Origin: Chryseobacterium sp. KLBC 52
GTDB taxonomy: Bacteria > Bacteroidota > Bacteroidia > Flavobacteriales > Weeksellaceae
Length of the DNA: 64,000 bases
Direction: 5' to 3'
Assembly (NCBI RefSeq): GCF_003347605.1
Contig: NZ_QDFZ01000003.1
Coordinates: 248,001 to 312,000 of the forward strand
Numbering within the stretch: the first letter of the stretch is position 1; every line of letters begins with the position of its first letter. The position numbers and the translations under genes were made by a program. This document shows positions 1 through 8,559 of the stretch, in pieces. The notes under the pieces are model-generated. The model did not search any database and was not told where the DNA came from. It saw only the letters and a program-made list of their open reading frames with translations.

Positions 1-1352
1 ATGAAGAGGACGTTCCGGAAGGGTTGTGGGATGACATTAAAGATGAATTATTTTCTGGTGAAGAAAATAACAGCATTCCCGGATTTATTCCCGCAGTTCA
101 TGAAGGTGGAGAAAAGAAAAAAAAGGGAACAAATGCTGGAAACAGATCCATATTTTATCGCGTTGGAGGGATTGCAGCGGCCATTGCATTATTGTTTTTG
201 CTGACCAAAATACTTCCCCGGAATGATGCCGGAAAAACTCTGTCTCATAAACCGGCAGATGTGAAAGGAGAGAAGGAAAAAAATTATGTAAAAACTACCG
301 AAACTGAGGATATTTCAGGCAGTGAATTAAAATCAAAGACAGATGATTTTTTAGCTGAAAATATATTGAACACCGGTGCTCCCGAGATAACGATAATACA
401 AAGACATGCAGATAATGGAGCAGAAAATCATGCCGGAAGTAATCAGAAGATAGAGGATGTCTTCAAGCTTCCGACAGCATTGGAGTCTTTTCAGCAGGAA
501 AGTAAGATCGCCCAGAAAACAACGGTTATTGATGATACCGTGAAAGAAACGGTAAAAGAACAGGCTTCTGATGAGGTTCTTTTTAATCAGGAAAAACTAA
601 AGGAGGTCTATGCTGAAAATACACAGCGTAAAGCCACCAAAACCAGAGATAAAAAGTCCTGGATGTTAGGCATGCTTACTGGTAATATGGGGTCCAATTC
701 TGCAGAACAGCAGTTTCCGGGCTATGCTTCAATCACCGGAAAAGCGATGAATGTTGAGCAGGTATGGACTACTTCAGAATATCATGATGATCCTCTTACA
801 GCCATATTGCTGGCCAATCAAAGTCAGCCGGTAGAAGCAAGGATAAGACATAAAGTACCGGTAACATTGGGGCTTTCTGTTTACTATAATTTGGGCAGGA
901 GATGGGGAATAGGAACAGGGCTGAATTATACCAAGTTGTCTTCTGAGCTGCATTCCGGAAGTGAGAATAATTATATTAAAGGAGATCAGACGCTGCATTA
1001 TATAGGAATTCCGGTACAGGTTAATTATAATGTCATTCAGAAAGGGAAATTTACAGGATACATTACAGGTGGGGCTTTGGTAGAAAAACCAGTGGCAGGA
1101 AATATTACAACAAGTTATGTTGTTGATGGTAAAATAAAGGAAAGCTCAAAAGAGCGTGTAGAGCCTAAACCTCTGCAGTTTTCTGTCAACACAGCTGTTG
1201 GCTTTCAGCTGAAACTTATTGATAAAATAGGAATTTATGCAGAACCGGGAATAGGATATCATTTTAAAGAAGAAACAGCACCCAATACCATTTATAAAGA
1301 AAAACCGCTTCATTTTAATATGAAATTCGGAATAAGAGTTCTGCTGGATTAA
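1..1352 (+). CDS. Membrane-anchored outer-membrane beta-barrel-like protein, 5' end outside window
   Basis: The reading frame is open to the first base of the window: codons for EEDVPEGLWDDIKDELF precede the TTG at 24, so the true start lies upstream. An acidic cytoplasmic N-terminus is followed by one membrane segment (FYRVGGIAAAIALLFLLTKIL, about residues 44-64 counted from the TTG). A long charged periplasmic linker follows. The last roughly 180 residues alternate aromatic and glycine residues (GLSVYYNLGRRWGIGTGLNYTK) and end in a strand, like a PorT/OmpA-type barrel. In Bacteroidota this 'VPEGLWDDIK... TM ... barrel' layout is usually encoded right after an ECF sigma factor gene, so such a gene may lie just outside the window. 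That neighbour and any anti-sigma role are inference. Confidence 0.75.
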   Translation, partial: EEDVPEGLWDDIKDELFSGEENNSIPGFIPAVHEGGEKKKKGTNAGNRSIFYRVGGIAAAIALLFLLTKILPRNDAGKTLSHKPADVKGEKEKNYVKTTETEDISGSELKSKTDDFLAENILNTGAPEITIIQRHADNGAENHAGSNQKIEDVFKLPTALESFQQESKIAQKTTVIDDTVKETVKEQASDEVLFNQEKLKEVYAENTQRKATKTRDKKSWMLGMLTGNMGSNSAEQQFPGYASITGKAMNVEQVWTTSEYHDDPLTAILLANQSQPVEARIRHKVPVTLGLSVYYNLGRRWGIGTGLNYTKLSSELHSGSENNYIKGDQTLHYIGIPVQVNYNVIQKGKFTGYITGGALVEKPVAGNITTSYVVDGKIKESSKERVEPKPLQFSVNTAVGFQLKLIDKIGIYAEPGIGYHFKEETAPNTIYKEKPLHFNMKFGIRVLLD

Positions 1353-1391
1353 TGCAGACCATTTTAAAACACCAAACTTAATAATTGATAT

Positions 1392-2354
1392 ATGAAAACA
1401 AAACTAATCTTTTTAGTGGTTTTATTATTCTCCATTCTGAATATAAAAGCACAGTGCACCCCTACAATTACCAGCGCCAGACTCGGGCAAAAATACCCGG
1501 GAACGATCTTATTCTGCGATACGGAAGATGAAATTCTTTCCACAACACAGACTTACGCAACGTATCAGTGGTATAAACAGGAATGGACATGGCAGACACC
1601 GAATAACAACCCATGGGTAGCCATTCCGGGAGCGACATCACAACAGCTGACCATTAGTGGTAATGACCAGCTGAATTATTTTAAGGTAGTGGTTTCGGAA
1701 GGAGACTGTACAGCAGAAAGTCCTACAGCATTTGCAGATGGTTTTGTATATGGACTGCCTGCAATGATGACTACTTATACTCCAGGTACATATGAAGAAA
1801 ATATGGGAACAGTGAAGGTCTGCAACGGAGCGTCTGTACAGTTTGACAATATATTTCCTTTAGTGTATGGCAAACATACCTGGTTCAAATGTGTACCGGG
1901 AAGCAATCCGCCGGTAGCAGGAGATCCTTGTATTATTGCTGGTGTGGTAGGCGATACCTACGTTGCAACAAGCTCAGGGAAATATGGGTTTTATGCCTGT
2001 ACGGAATATTGTCCGGATCAGTGCCAGATGTTAGATCCGTTTGCATTTGTTGAGGTGACTTTCGGGGACTGGGAATTCTGCAGCAATTTGGGAACAGGAG
2101 AAACAAAAATAAAAGATAATAATCTGAAAATTTATCCTAACCCTACGGCACAGCACCTTTATATCGGGAAAGAATCTGATAAAATCTATAAAGAAATTAT
2201 GATTATAGATATGTCCGGAAAACTTGTTCTGAAGAAAAATGATCACAGATATAATCAGCCGATTGATGTAAGCGGTCTGGTACCGGGAAATTATATCATT
2301 GTTTCTAAGAGCACAGACGGAACAGAATATAAAAACAGATTTATAAAAAAATAA
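1392..2354 (+). CDS. T9SS type A sorting domain protein with Ig-like repeats
   Basis: A 320-residue secreted protein. It has an N-terminal signal peptide (MKTKLIFLVVLLFSILNIKAQ). A Cys-rich middle holds stretches resembling Bacteroidota Ig-like/PKD domains (TYQWYKQEWTW near residue 55, KHTWFKC near 160). The C-terminal T9SS type A tail starts at IYPNPTAQHLYI (about residue 246), continues with MSGKLVLKK and GLVPGNYIIVS, and ends RFIKK. Such tails direct the protein through the type IX machinery to the cell surface or medium. It starts 39 bases after the preceding gene and is probably co-transcribed with it. The exact ligand or role is not recognisable. Confidence 0.85.
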   Translation: MKTKLIFLVVLLFSILNIKAQCTPTITSARLGQKYPGTILFCDTEDEILSTTQTYATYQWYKQEWTWQTPNNNPWVAIPGATSQQLTISGNDQLNYFKVVVSEGDCTAESPTAFADGFVYGLPAMMTTYTPGTYEENMGTVKVCNGASVQFDNIFPLVYGKHTWFKCVPGSNPPVAGDPCIIAGVVGDTYVATSSGKYGFYACTEYCPDQCQMLDPFAFVEVTFGDWEFCSNLGTGETKIKDNNLKIYPNPTAQHLYIGKESDKIYKEIMIIDMSGKLVLKKNDHRYNQPIDVSGLVPGNYIIVSKSTDGTEYKNRFIKK

Positions 2355-2806
2355 TAGGATTATAAAATCTGAAGATGCTAACATATTGATTGTGGGAAGG
2401 AAGTATGGATGTCTGAGGAGGGATGTTCCTTGTATTGAAGAAGAACTAGAGTGATTTATTTTAATACTTTACGCTCATAGATACATTTCATCCTTGTTAA
2501 TCTAATGACGGTCATAATTACCCCCAAAAAGGAATTTCCTCTTTCCGGCATCCGCTTCCTGACTTACAATTAATGTTCAGTAATTCAGATCGCATAATCT
2601 TTTTCGTTAGTTTTTAATAATGGTTGAGTCGGTACAAAGAAATTTGTACCGGTTTTTTTTTAATCACCCTGTCTCTTCAATAGAAAAATCCGAATAGATG
2701 TTTCGTTAAAAACTTTTTTTAAATATCTGCCTGGATAAAATGTTGTTAATGTAAAACCCATATTTTCAAAATACTATATTGTTTACTTTTACTTCAAAAA
2801 CACATC
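2355..2806. other. Intergenic region without a recognisable gene
   Basis: About 450 bases between the T9SS cargo gene and the AAA ATPase gene. I see no convincing reading frame or RNA gene. The only clear element is the terminator-like hairpin near 2630-2661. Confidence 0.6.
2629..2661 (+). terminator. Rho-independent terminator-like hairpin
   Basis: A 9-bp stem CGGTACAAA / TTTGTACCG closes a GAAA tetraloop and is followed by a run of eight or more T. It lies about 275 bases after the nearest upstream gene, so it may end a long 3' UTR or an unannotated small transcript. Confidence 0.75.
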
Positions 2807-4342
2807 ATGCTGATCAAAATTTATGGAAGTGCCATTCATGGAGTGGCTGCACAGACCATTACCATTGAAGTGAATGTAGATACCGGAGGAGTAGGATACC
2901 ATCTCGTTGGGCTTCCTGATAATGCTATTAAAGAAAGCAGCTACAGAATTTCTGCAGCCCTGAAAAATGTAGGATTTAAAATTCCCGGTAAGAAAATTAC
3001 GATTAATATGGCTCCTGCGGATCTCAGAAAAGAAGGCTCTGCTTACGATCTCAGTATTGCTATCGGTATCTTAACCGCCTCAGATCAGATACTGGCAGAG
3101 AACGTTAAAGACTATATTATTATGGGAGAACTTTCTCTGGATGGAAGTTTACAGCCGATCAAAGGTGTTTTGCCCATTGCAATCCAGGCCAGGGAAGAAG
3201 GGTTTAAAGGAATCATTCTTCCAAAACAAAATGCCAGAGAAGCAGCCATTGTGAATGACCTTGATGTCTACGGAGTAGAAAATATCAGAGAGGTTATCGA
3301 TTTTTTCAACGTAGGAAAAGCGCTTGAAAAAATAACACTGGATACCCGGAAAGAATTTCATGAAAAGATCAATGATTTTCCTTTTGATTTCTCCGAAGTT
3401 AAAGGTCAGGAAACAGCCAAAAGAGCGATGGAAGTTGCCGCAGCAGGCGGACATAATATTATTCTGATCGGACCGCCGGGAAGTGGGAAAACAATGCTGG
3501 CCAAAAGAGTTCCCAGTATTTTACCTCCATTGACATTGAAAGAAGCACTGGAAACAACAAAAATTCACTCTGTTGCCGGAAAAATAGGAACAGAAACATC
3601 ATTGATGACTGTTCGTCCCTTCAGATCTCCACATCATACCATATCTGATGTTGCCTTGGTAGGAGGGGGAAGTTACCCTCAGCCCGGAGAAATCTCCCTT
3701 GCTCATAACGGCGTTTTGTTTCTGGATGAAATGCCCGAATTTAAGAGAACAGTGCTGGAAGTTATGAGACAACCTTTGGAAGATCGTGAAGTAACGATTT
3801 CAAGAGCCCGGTTTACGGTCAACTATCCGGCAAGTTTTATGCTGGTAGCTTCTATGAATCCCAGTCCAAGCGGTTTCTTTCCTGATGATCCCAATAATAC
3901 CTCATCTGTTTACGAAATGCAGCGGTACATGAACAAACTCTCAGGTCCGCTATTAGATAGAATAGACATCCATATCGAAGTTCAAAAGGTAGAGTTTGAA
4001 CAGCTTTCTGAGAAAAGAAAAGGCGAAAAAAGTAAAGAGATCAGAGACCGTGTACTCAAAGCAAGGGATATTCAGAACAAAAGATATCAAAACCTCAATA
4101 TCAGCAGTAATGCCCAGATAGGTCCAAAGGAAATTGAAGCCTATTGTGAACTGGATGAATCTTCTTTCAGTCTCATCAAATTAGCCATGGAGAAATTTAA
4201 TCTTTCGGCAAGAGCTTATGACAGAATTCTTAAAGTCGCCAGAACAATAGCAGATCTTGAAGGATCTGAAAATATTGTATCTCATCATATTTCCGAAGCC
4301 ATACAATACAGAAGTCTGGACAGGGAATTCTGGAATGCCTGA
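2807..4342 (+). CDS. YifB/ComM family Mg-chelatase-like AAA+ ATPase
   Basis: A 511-residue full-length member of the YifB/ComM family. The N-terminal ChlI-type domain (LIKIYGSAIHGVAA ... VNVDTGGVGYHLVGLPDNAIKES) precedes an AAA+ core with Walker A GPPGSGKT near residue 223 and Walker B VLFLDEMPEF near residue 304. A C-terminal Mg-chelatase-like lid follows (LSARAYDRILKVARTIADLEGS). In naturally competent bacteria ComM is a helicase that promotes branch migration during integration of transformed DNA. Whether this copy does so is inference, but a dprA gene at 33288-34397 in the same window is compatible. It stands alone between two intergenic regions of over 400 bases. Confidence 0.93.
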   Translation: MLIKIYGSAIHGVAAQTITIEVNVDTGGVGYHLVGLPDNAIKESSYRISAALKNVGFKIPGKKITINMAPADLRKEGSAYDLSIAIGILTASDQILAENVKDYIIMGELSLDGSLQPIKGVLPIAIQAREEGFKGIILPKQNAREAAIVNDLDVYGVENIREVIDFFNVGKALEKITLDTRKEFHEKINDFPFDFSEVKGQETAKRAMEVAAAGGHNIILIGPPGSGKTMLAKRVPSILPPLTLKEALETTKIHSVAGKIGTETSLMTVRPFRSPHHTISDVALVGGGSYPQPGEISLAHNGVLFLDEMPEFKRTVLEVMRQPLEDREVTISRARFTVNYPASFMLVASMNPSPSGFFPDDPNNTSSVYEMQRYMNKLSGPLLDRIDIHIEVQKVEFEQLSEKRKGEKSKEIRDRVLKARDIQNKRYQNLNISSNAQIGPKEIEAYCELDESSFSLIKLAMEKFNLSARAYDRILKVARTIADLEGSENIVSHHISEAIQYRSLDREFWNA

Positions 4343-4401
4343 GAGTATTCTATTTCATTGATTTAAAACTAAATACTAAGTTTTGTTTTCATAAGTTTAA
4401 T

Positions 4402-4415
4402 TCTCACTAGTGAGA
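4402..4415. promoter_or_regulatory. Perfect 14-bp palindrome, candidate operator
   Basis: TCTCACTAGTGAGA equals its own reverse complement. It lies about 45 bases upstream of a -7-like TAAGTTTG at 4458-4465, a plausible place for a dimeric regulator to bind. No matching regulator gene is adjacent. Confidence 0.35.
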
Positions 4416-4594
4416 TTAACATAGGAATTATGTAACACTTACATTAAAATATTATGTTAAGTTTGATTACCAAATTATTTAAAATAACATATTATGGAAA
4501 TCAAATTCATAAATACTGCGTAGGAAGTGTACCTCACTTATAAAGGATAGACGAAAGATGTCTTCCTTCATTTTCGAATAAATTCATAACGTTT

Positions 4595-4650
4595 GAATGC
4601 AGAATACCGTCCCACAGATAGAAAGGTCGGTGCATACCCTGTATGCATTC
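4595..4650 (+). repeat. Overlapping inverted repeats in the reductase leader
   Basis: GAATGCA (4595-4601) pairs with TGCATTC (4644-4650). TGCATAC (4631-4637) pairs with GTATGCA (4641-4647) across a 3-base loop. The two pairings are mutually exclusive because they share bases 4644-4647, so the RNA could switch between two folds. No terminator T-run follows. Confidence 0.4.
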
Positions 4651-4782
4651 AGTTTTGAGAAATTAATAAAGAAACACATTTAGTAATTAAACGGTGGTTA
4701 TCCATCATGTCTTTACTTTTTAATTGTTTCTCCAGTTGAAATCCCACTTGCAAATTTTTAAACCAAACCAAATCAAATTATT

Positions 4783-7700
4783 ATGTCAAACACCATTCCC
4801 TCATTAGAACCTTTGTCATTAGGTTCAGCTGTATTACTGTCATCCGAAGACAGAGAAAAACTTTTAAACCAATTCAATACAACCGGTTGGGACTATCATC
4901 ATGAAGAAACCCTGGAATCTCTTTTCCGGAAGCAGGCAATCCTTCATCCTGATAAGACTGCTGCGGTTTATCAGGACCAGGAGATTACTTACGAAGAGCT
5001 GGACCAGAGAAGCAATCAGCTGGCCAACCTATTATTAAGCCGTGGTATCAAAGAAGGAAAATATGTTCCCATCTGGCTGGACCGTTCTTTGGAATGGATC
5101 ATTGCAATACTCGGAGTTATCAAAACAGGTGCAGCCTATGTTCCGATAGATCCTGCTTATCCTGTAAAAAGAGTAGAATATATTCTTTCCGATACCTCTG
5201 CTGATCTTATGATTACCAATCAAACTCTTGAAGCACTTTTGTCAGAAACTGAAAAGAGAAAGGTATTTGATCTGAGCAATAAGGAAAATCTTGATTATTT
5301 ATCATCAGAATATCCGGGGATTACTATTGATAAGAACGCTCTGGCATACACCATTTATACTTCCGGCTCCACGGGTAAACCCAAAGGGGTGATGGTGGAC
5401 CATCAGGCTATACAACATCTGGTAACATGGCATAATCATCATTTTCATGTAGATCATAGCGCAAAACTGACTCTTGTGGCAGGGCTGGCATTTGATATCT
5501 CTGTATGGGAAATATGGTCTGCCCTCACTTCCGGAGCTGCCATTTTTATTGCTGATAATGAAGACAGAACAGATGCACTTGCTTTGCTTGATTATTATAG
5601 AAGAAATCAGATTACACATGGTTTTGTGCCTACTGTATTAGCTCCGTCTGTAGTTAATGACTCCCGTAATTATCATAATCTGAAACTGAAATATCTCTTT
5701 ACCGCAGGTGAAAAGTTGAAACCAGTGCTTACTTCAGAATTAAGCTACGAGCTGGTAGATTATTATGGCCCCACAGAATGTACAGTTTACGCTACCTATA
5801 AAAAAGTGAAAGATAGTAACGGGAAATATGTTTCATCTATTGGCAGACCCATTGCCAATGCGAAAGCCTATATTCTGGGAGAAAATAAGGAATTGCTGCC
5901 CGTAGGAGCTGTGGGAGAACTCTGTATTGGAGGAAATCTTTTAGCAAAAGGATATCTTAATAACAAAGAACTTACAGATGCTAAATTCATCACCAACCCA
6001 TTTAATGAAGCAGAGAAAATCTACTGCACAGGAGATCTTGCCAAATGGAATCCGGATGGTGATATTGAATTCCTGGGAAGGATTGATAATCAGGTGAAAA
6101 TTCGTGGCTTCAGAGTGGAATTGGGAGAGATAGAACGTTCATTGGTTCAGCAGAATGGTATTAAAGAAGCTCTCATTCTTGGGAAAGAAACGGAAGGAAG
6201 CACCAAATACCTGATTGCTTTTGTTGTATTAGATCCTGGAGCAGTGGCAGATATTTCATCAGTCCGAAATGCATTGAAAGAAGAACTTCCGGGCTATATG
6301 ATTCCTGCACAAATTATTTTTATAGATAAAATTCCGTTAACAGCAAATGGAAAAACAGATACCCGGCTATTAAAGGATCTGGCTGATAAAGAAGCAAAAG
6401 AATTGATTTCTTTTGAGCCACCCACCAACGAGACCGAAAGAATTATTGCAGATGTCTGGTCGTCTGCATTGGAACGCCCTGTTATCAATATCACGGATAA
6501 TTTTTTTGATATTGGAGGAAACTCTCTGTTGGTTGCAACGGTGGCGGTTGCTTTGCAAAGAAAGCTGGATGTAAAAGTTTATCTGCGGGATATCTATCAG
6601 TATCCCACATTGCAGCAGCTTTCGGAAGTTCTTATAAACAGATCCAGAGAGGCAAGAGAAGCAATCCCTGCAGAAGATGTAGAACCATATGTAGAGCTTC
6701 AAAAAGATGTTTATCTTGCTCCGGGAACTGTTTTTGCAGGAGGTTTTGATCCTCAGCAGGTGGGAAATCCAGCTACTATATTTTTAACGGGAGCTACGGG
6801 GTTTGTAGGAATTCACCTGTTGCAGGAGCTTCTGGATACTACCAATGCTGATATTTACTGCCTTGTAAGAGCTCAGGATGAATTTTATGCAATGGAAAAA
6901 ATTGACAGATGTTTTAAGCAATACCATATTCCTCGTCATGCAGAACAGAGATCAAGAATTATTCCTGTCATCGGAGACCTGGCTCTGCCGTCCTTAGGAT
7001 TGTCAGAAGAAACATTTACAAAACTTGCAAAACAAACCGACTTGATTTATCACTCCGGAAGCTCAGTGAACTTTATTGAGCCCTATTCCTATATGAAAGC
7101 TCCCAATGTAGAAGGATTAAGGGAAGTCATAAAACTGGCAGGAGCTGAACGAACAAAATGCCTCGCCTTGCTGTCAACCATTTCCGTATACAGCTGGGGG
7201 CATCTGTTTACAGGAAAAACGGTAATGCTTGAATCTGATGATATTGAACAGAACCTGATGTCTGTAAGTAAAGATATTGGATATGTAAGAAGTAAATGGG
7301 TGATGGAAGCGGTTGCCGATTTAGCTGCAAAAGAAGGGCTTCCACTGATTACTTACCGCCTTGGATATGCCATGTGCCACAGTGAAACAGGGGCAAGTGC
7401 TTCTTACCAGTGGTGGTCCGGATTGGTGAAAAATTGTATAGAATTCAAATCTTATCCTGCGCTTACCGAGCTTAGAGAAGGTCTTATCACTGTAGATTAT
7501 ATGACGAAAGCCATGGCTCATATCACGAAAAATAAAGAGGCAATAGGTAAAAAATTCAACCTGATTGCCCGTCCGGAAAACAATCTTACTTTGGAAGACT
7601 TCTTTGGACTCATGAAAAAATATTATCCTTTCACACTCAAAGACCTTCCTTATAAAGAATGGAGAAAACAGTGGGAAGATGACAGCAAAAACCGTTTGTA

Positions 7701-7890
7701 TCCATTGACGAGTCTTTTCAGAGATAATATGCATGAAGGCTTATCTACCGTAGAGCTTTACCAGAATACTTATGTATGGGATTGCTCCAATGTCATTCAG
7801 TACCTGGAGGGTTCTGGCATTGAGGAACCGGTGTTTGATAAGAAAATGCTGGATTCCTATTTACAATATCTTGGAATTCCGGTTGAATAG
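4783..7890 (+). CDS. NRPS-like adenylation-thiolation-reductase (A-T-R) enzyme
   Basis: A 1035-residue enzyme without a condensation domain. Order: adenylation domain (about 45-530) with A3 YTSGSTGKPKG (192-202), A5 YYGPTE (327-332), TGDL (416-419) and A10 NGK with Lys524; carrier domain with the phosphopantetheine Ser581 in IGGNSL; and an NAD(P)-binding thioester-reductase domain with GATGFVG (670-676) and catalytic Tyr834/Lys838. By family logic it activates a carboxylic acid with ATP, loads it on the carrier arm and releases it reductively as aldehyde or alcohol. Asp238, in the usual amine-contacting position, suggests an alpha-amino acid substrate. The hand-aligned pocket reads D-I-W-F-F-A-Y-V-Y-K, which I cannot assign. 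The first 40 residues resemble an eroded condensation-domain linker. No biosynthetic partner gene is adjacent. Confidence 0.9.
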   Translation: MSNTIPSLEPLSLGSAVLLSSEDREKLLNQFNTTGWDYHHEETLESLFRKQAILHPDKTAAVYQDQEITYEELDQRSNQLANLLLSRGIKEGKYVPIWLDRSLEWIIAILGVIKTGAAYVPIDPAYPVKRVEYILSDTSADLMITNQTLEALLSETEKRKVFDLSNKENLDYLSSEYPGITIDKNALAYTIYTSGSTGKPKGVMVDHQAIQHLVTWHNHHFHVDHSAKLTLVAGLAFDISVWEIWSALTSGAAIFIADNEDRTDALALLDYYRRNQITHGFVPTVLAPSVVNDSRNYHNLKLKYLFTAGEKLKPVLTSELSYELVDYYGPTECTVYATYKKVKDSNGKYVSSIGRPIANAKAYILGENKELLPVGAVGELCIGGNLLAKGYLNNKELTDAKFITNPFNEAEKIYCTGDLAKWNPDGDIEFLGRIDNQVKIRGFRVELGEIERSLVQQNGIKEALILGKETEGSTKYLIAFVVLDPGAVADISSVRNALKEELPGYMIPAQIIFIDKIPLTANGKTDTRLLKDLADKEAKELISFEPPTNETERIIADVWSSALERPVINITDNFFDIGGNSLLVATVAVALQRKLDVKVYLRDIYQYPTLQQLSEVLINRSREAREAIPAEDVEPYVELQKDVYLAPGTVFAGGFDPQQVGNPATIFLTGATGFVGIHLLQELLDTTNADIYCLVRAQDEFYAMEKIDRCFKQYHIPRHAEQRSRIIPVIGDLALPSLGLSEETFTKLAKQTDLIYHSGSSVNFIEPYSYMKAPNVEGLREVIKLAGAERTKCLALLSTISVYSWGHLFTGKTVMLESDDIEQNLMSVSKDIGYVRSKWVMEAVADLAAKEGLPLITYRLGYAMCHSETGASASYQWWSGLVKNCIEFKSYPALTELREGLITVDYMTKAMAHITKNKEAIGKKFNLIARPENNLTLEDFFGLMKKYYPFTLKDLPYKEWRKQWEDDSKNRLYPLTSLFRDNMHEGLSTVELYQNTYVWDCSNVIQYLEGSGIEEPVFDKKMLDSYLQYLGIPVE

Positions 7891-7903
7891 AATTTGATAA
7901 TTG

Positions 7904-7943
7904 AAAAAGCCCGGACATATCCTGCCTGGGCTTTTAATTTTTT
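7904..7943 (+). terminator. Terminator of the A-T-R reductase gene
   Basis: AAAAGCCC (7905-7912) pairs with GGGCTTTT (7928-7935), followed by AATTTTTTG. It starts 14 bases after the stop codon. Confidence 0.8.
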
Positions 7944-8049
7944 GTTAAACAAATGCGTCAAGTTTTGTCGTGGCTGAGAAAGATATTTGTATCAGGGTAA
8001 TGAGAAAGACTTATCCCATTTTTAATTAAATGAAACCAAAGAAAAATAA

Positions 8050-8340
8050 ATGAATACCATTATTGTATTGTCTAAAGATTTTGCGGCTAATGAAAGTGCT
8101 GTGCTAGATCTTAAATCCAGTGAATTTGTAAACTCTTTGACGGCTTTTACGTTTCAAAATAAAACAGGACAGTCTGCAAAGTTTCTATGGCAGGGAGATA
8201 CAATCTATAACAGAGAAAAGGCAGGATATTTTAAAGAAGTAAATAATGATCTGGGAGTAAAGGTAAACCATTATGAAGGCTTTATAACTGTTACCAATGG
8301 AGGAGGAGAACAGCATCTGGAAGGAGCACTACAACTCTGA
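8050..8340 (+). CDS. Small protein of unknown function (96 aa)
   Basis: A 96-residue acidic, soluble-looking protein (MNTIIVLSKDFAANESA...) without signal peptide or membrane segment. Alternating hydrophobic and polar residues and a Gly-rich turn (TVTNGGGEQHLEG) suggest a small all-beta fold. I do not recognise the family. It follows the terminator of the reductase gene and precedes the palindromic repeat, so it is probably a separate transcript. The codon pattern looks like that of its neighbours. Moderate confidence that it is real. Confidence 0.6.
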   Translation: MNTIIVLSKDFAANESAVLDLKSSEFVNSLTAFTFQNKTGQSAKFLWQGDTIYNREKAGYFKEVNNDLGVKVNHYEGFITVTNGGGEQHLEGALQL

Positions 8341-8361
8341 AAGAAATATTATATTACAAGT

Positions 8362-8550
8362 AAAAAAAGGCTGCCTCAAAAGTCAAATAATTTGGTTTTT
8401 GTCATTGACTACGTCGAATCTTCGATTTCTGACGAAGGAAGAATCTCATTGATAATCGTGATAATGAGATTCTTCACTACATTGATGAACTTCGTTCGCA
8501 GACTTTCAGTCTGTGTTCAGAATGACACTTTTGAGACAACCTCTTTTTTT
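8362..8550. repeat. Nested palindromic intergenic repeat element
   Basis: The outer arms are an imperfect pair: AAAAAAAGGCTGCCTCAAAAGT (8362-8383, read in two parts) matches the reverse complement of ACTTTTGAGACAACCTCTTTTT (from about 8527). Inside these are GTCATT (8401-8406) / AATGAC (8521-8526). At the centre is a perfect 13-bp pair, GAAGAATCTCATT (8438-8450) / AATGAGATTCTTC (8463-8475). No coding capacity. It sits between converging genes, so it may also stop transcription from both sides. It looks like a dispersed MITE/REP-like element. Confidence 0.75.
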
Positions 8551-8559
8551 ATGTGAAGA

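Larger units (their letters stand above)
4343..4782. other. Long leader region upstream of the A-T-R reductase gene
   Basis: About 440 bases with no credible coding frame. It holds a perfect 14-bp palindrome (4402-4415), a TAAGTTTG sequence fitting the Bacteroidota -7 element (4458-4465) and overlapping inverted repeats at 4595-4650. If transcription starts near 4470, the reductase mRNA has a leader of about 300 bases. Confidence 0.5.

Noticed and set aside
1..204. A 67-residue frame starting at the first base
   Set aside because: It overlaps, in another frame, the start of the barrel protein whose own frame continues upstream of the window.
8362..8550. The palindromic element as a CRISPR or attenuator
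   Set aside because: No regularly spaced direct repeats, and it lies downstream of both flanking genes rather than upstream.
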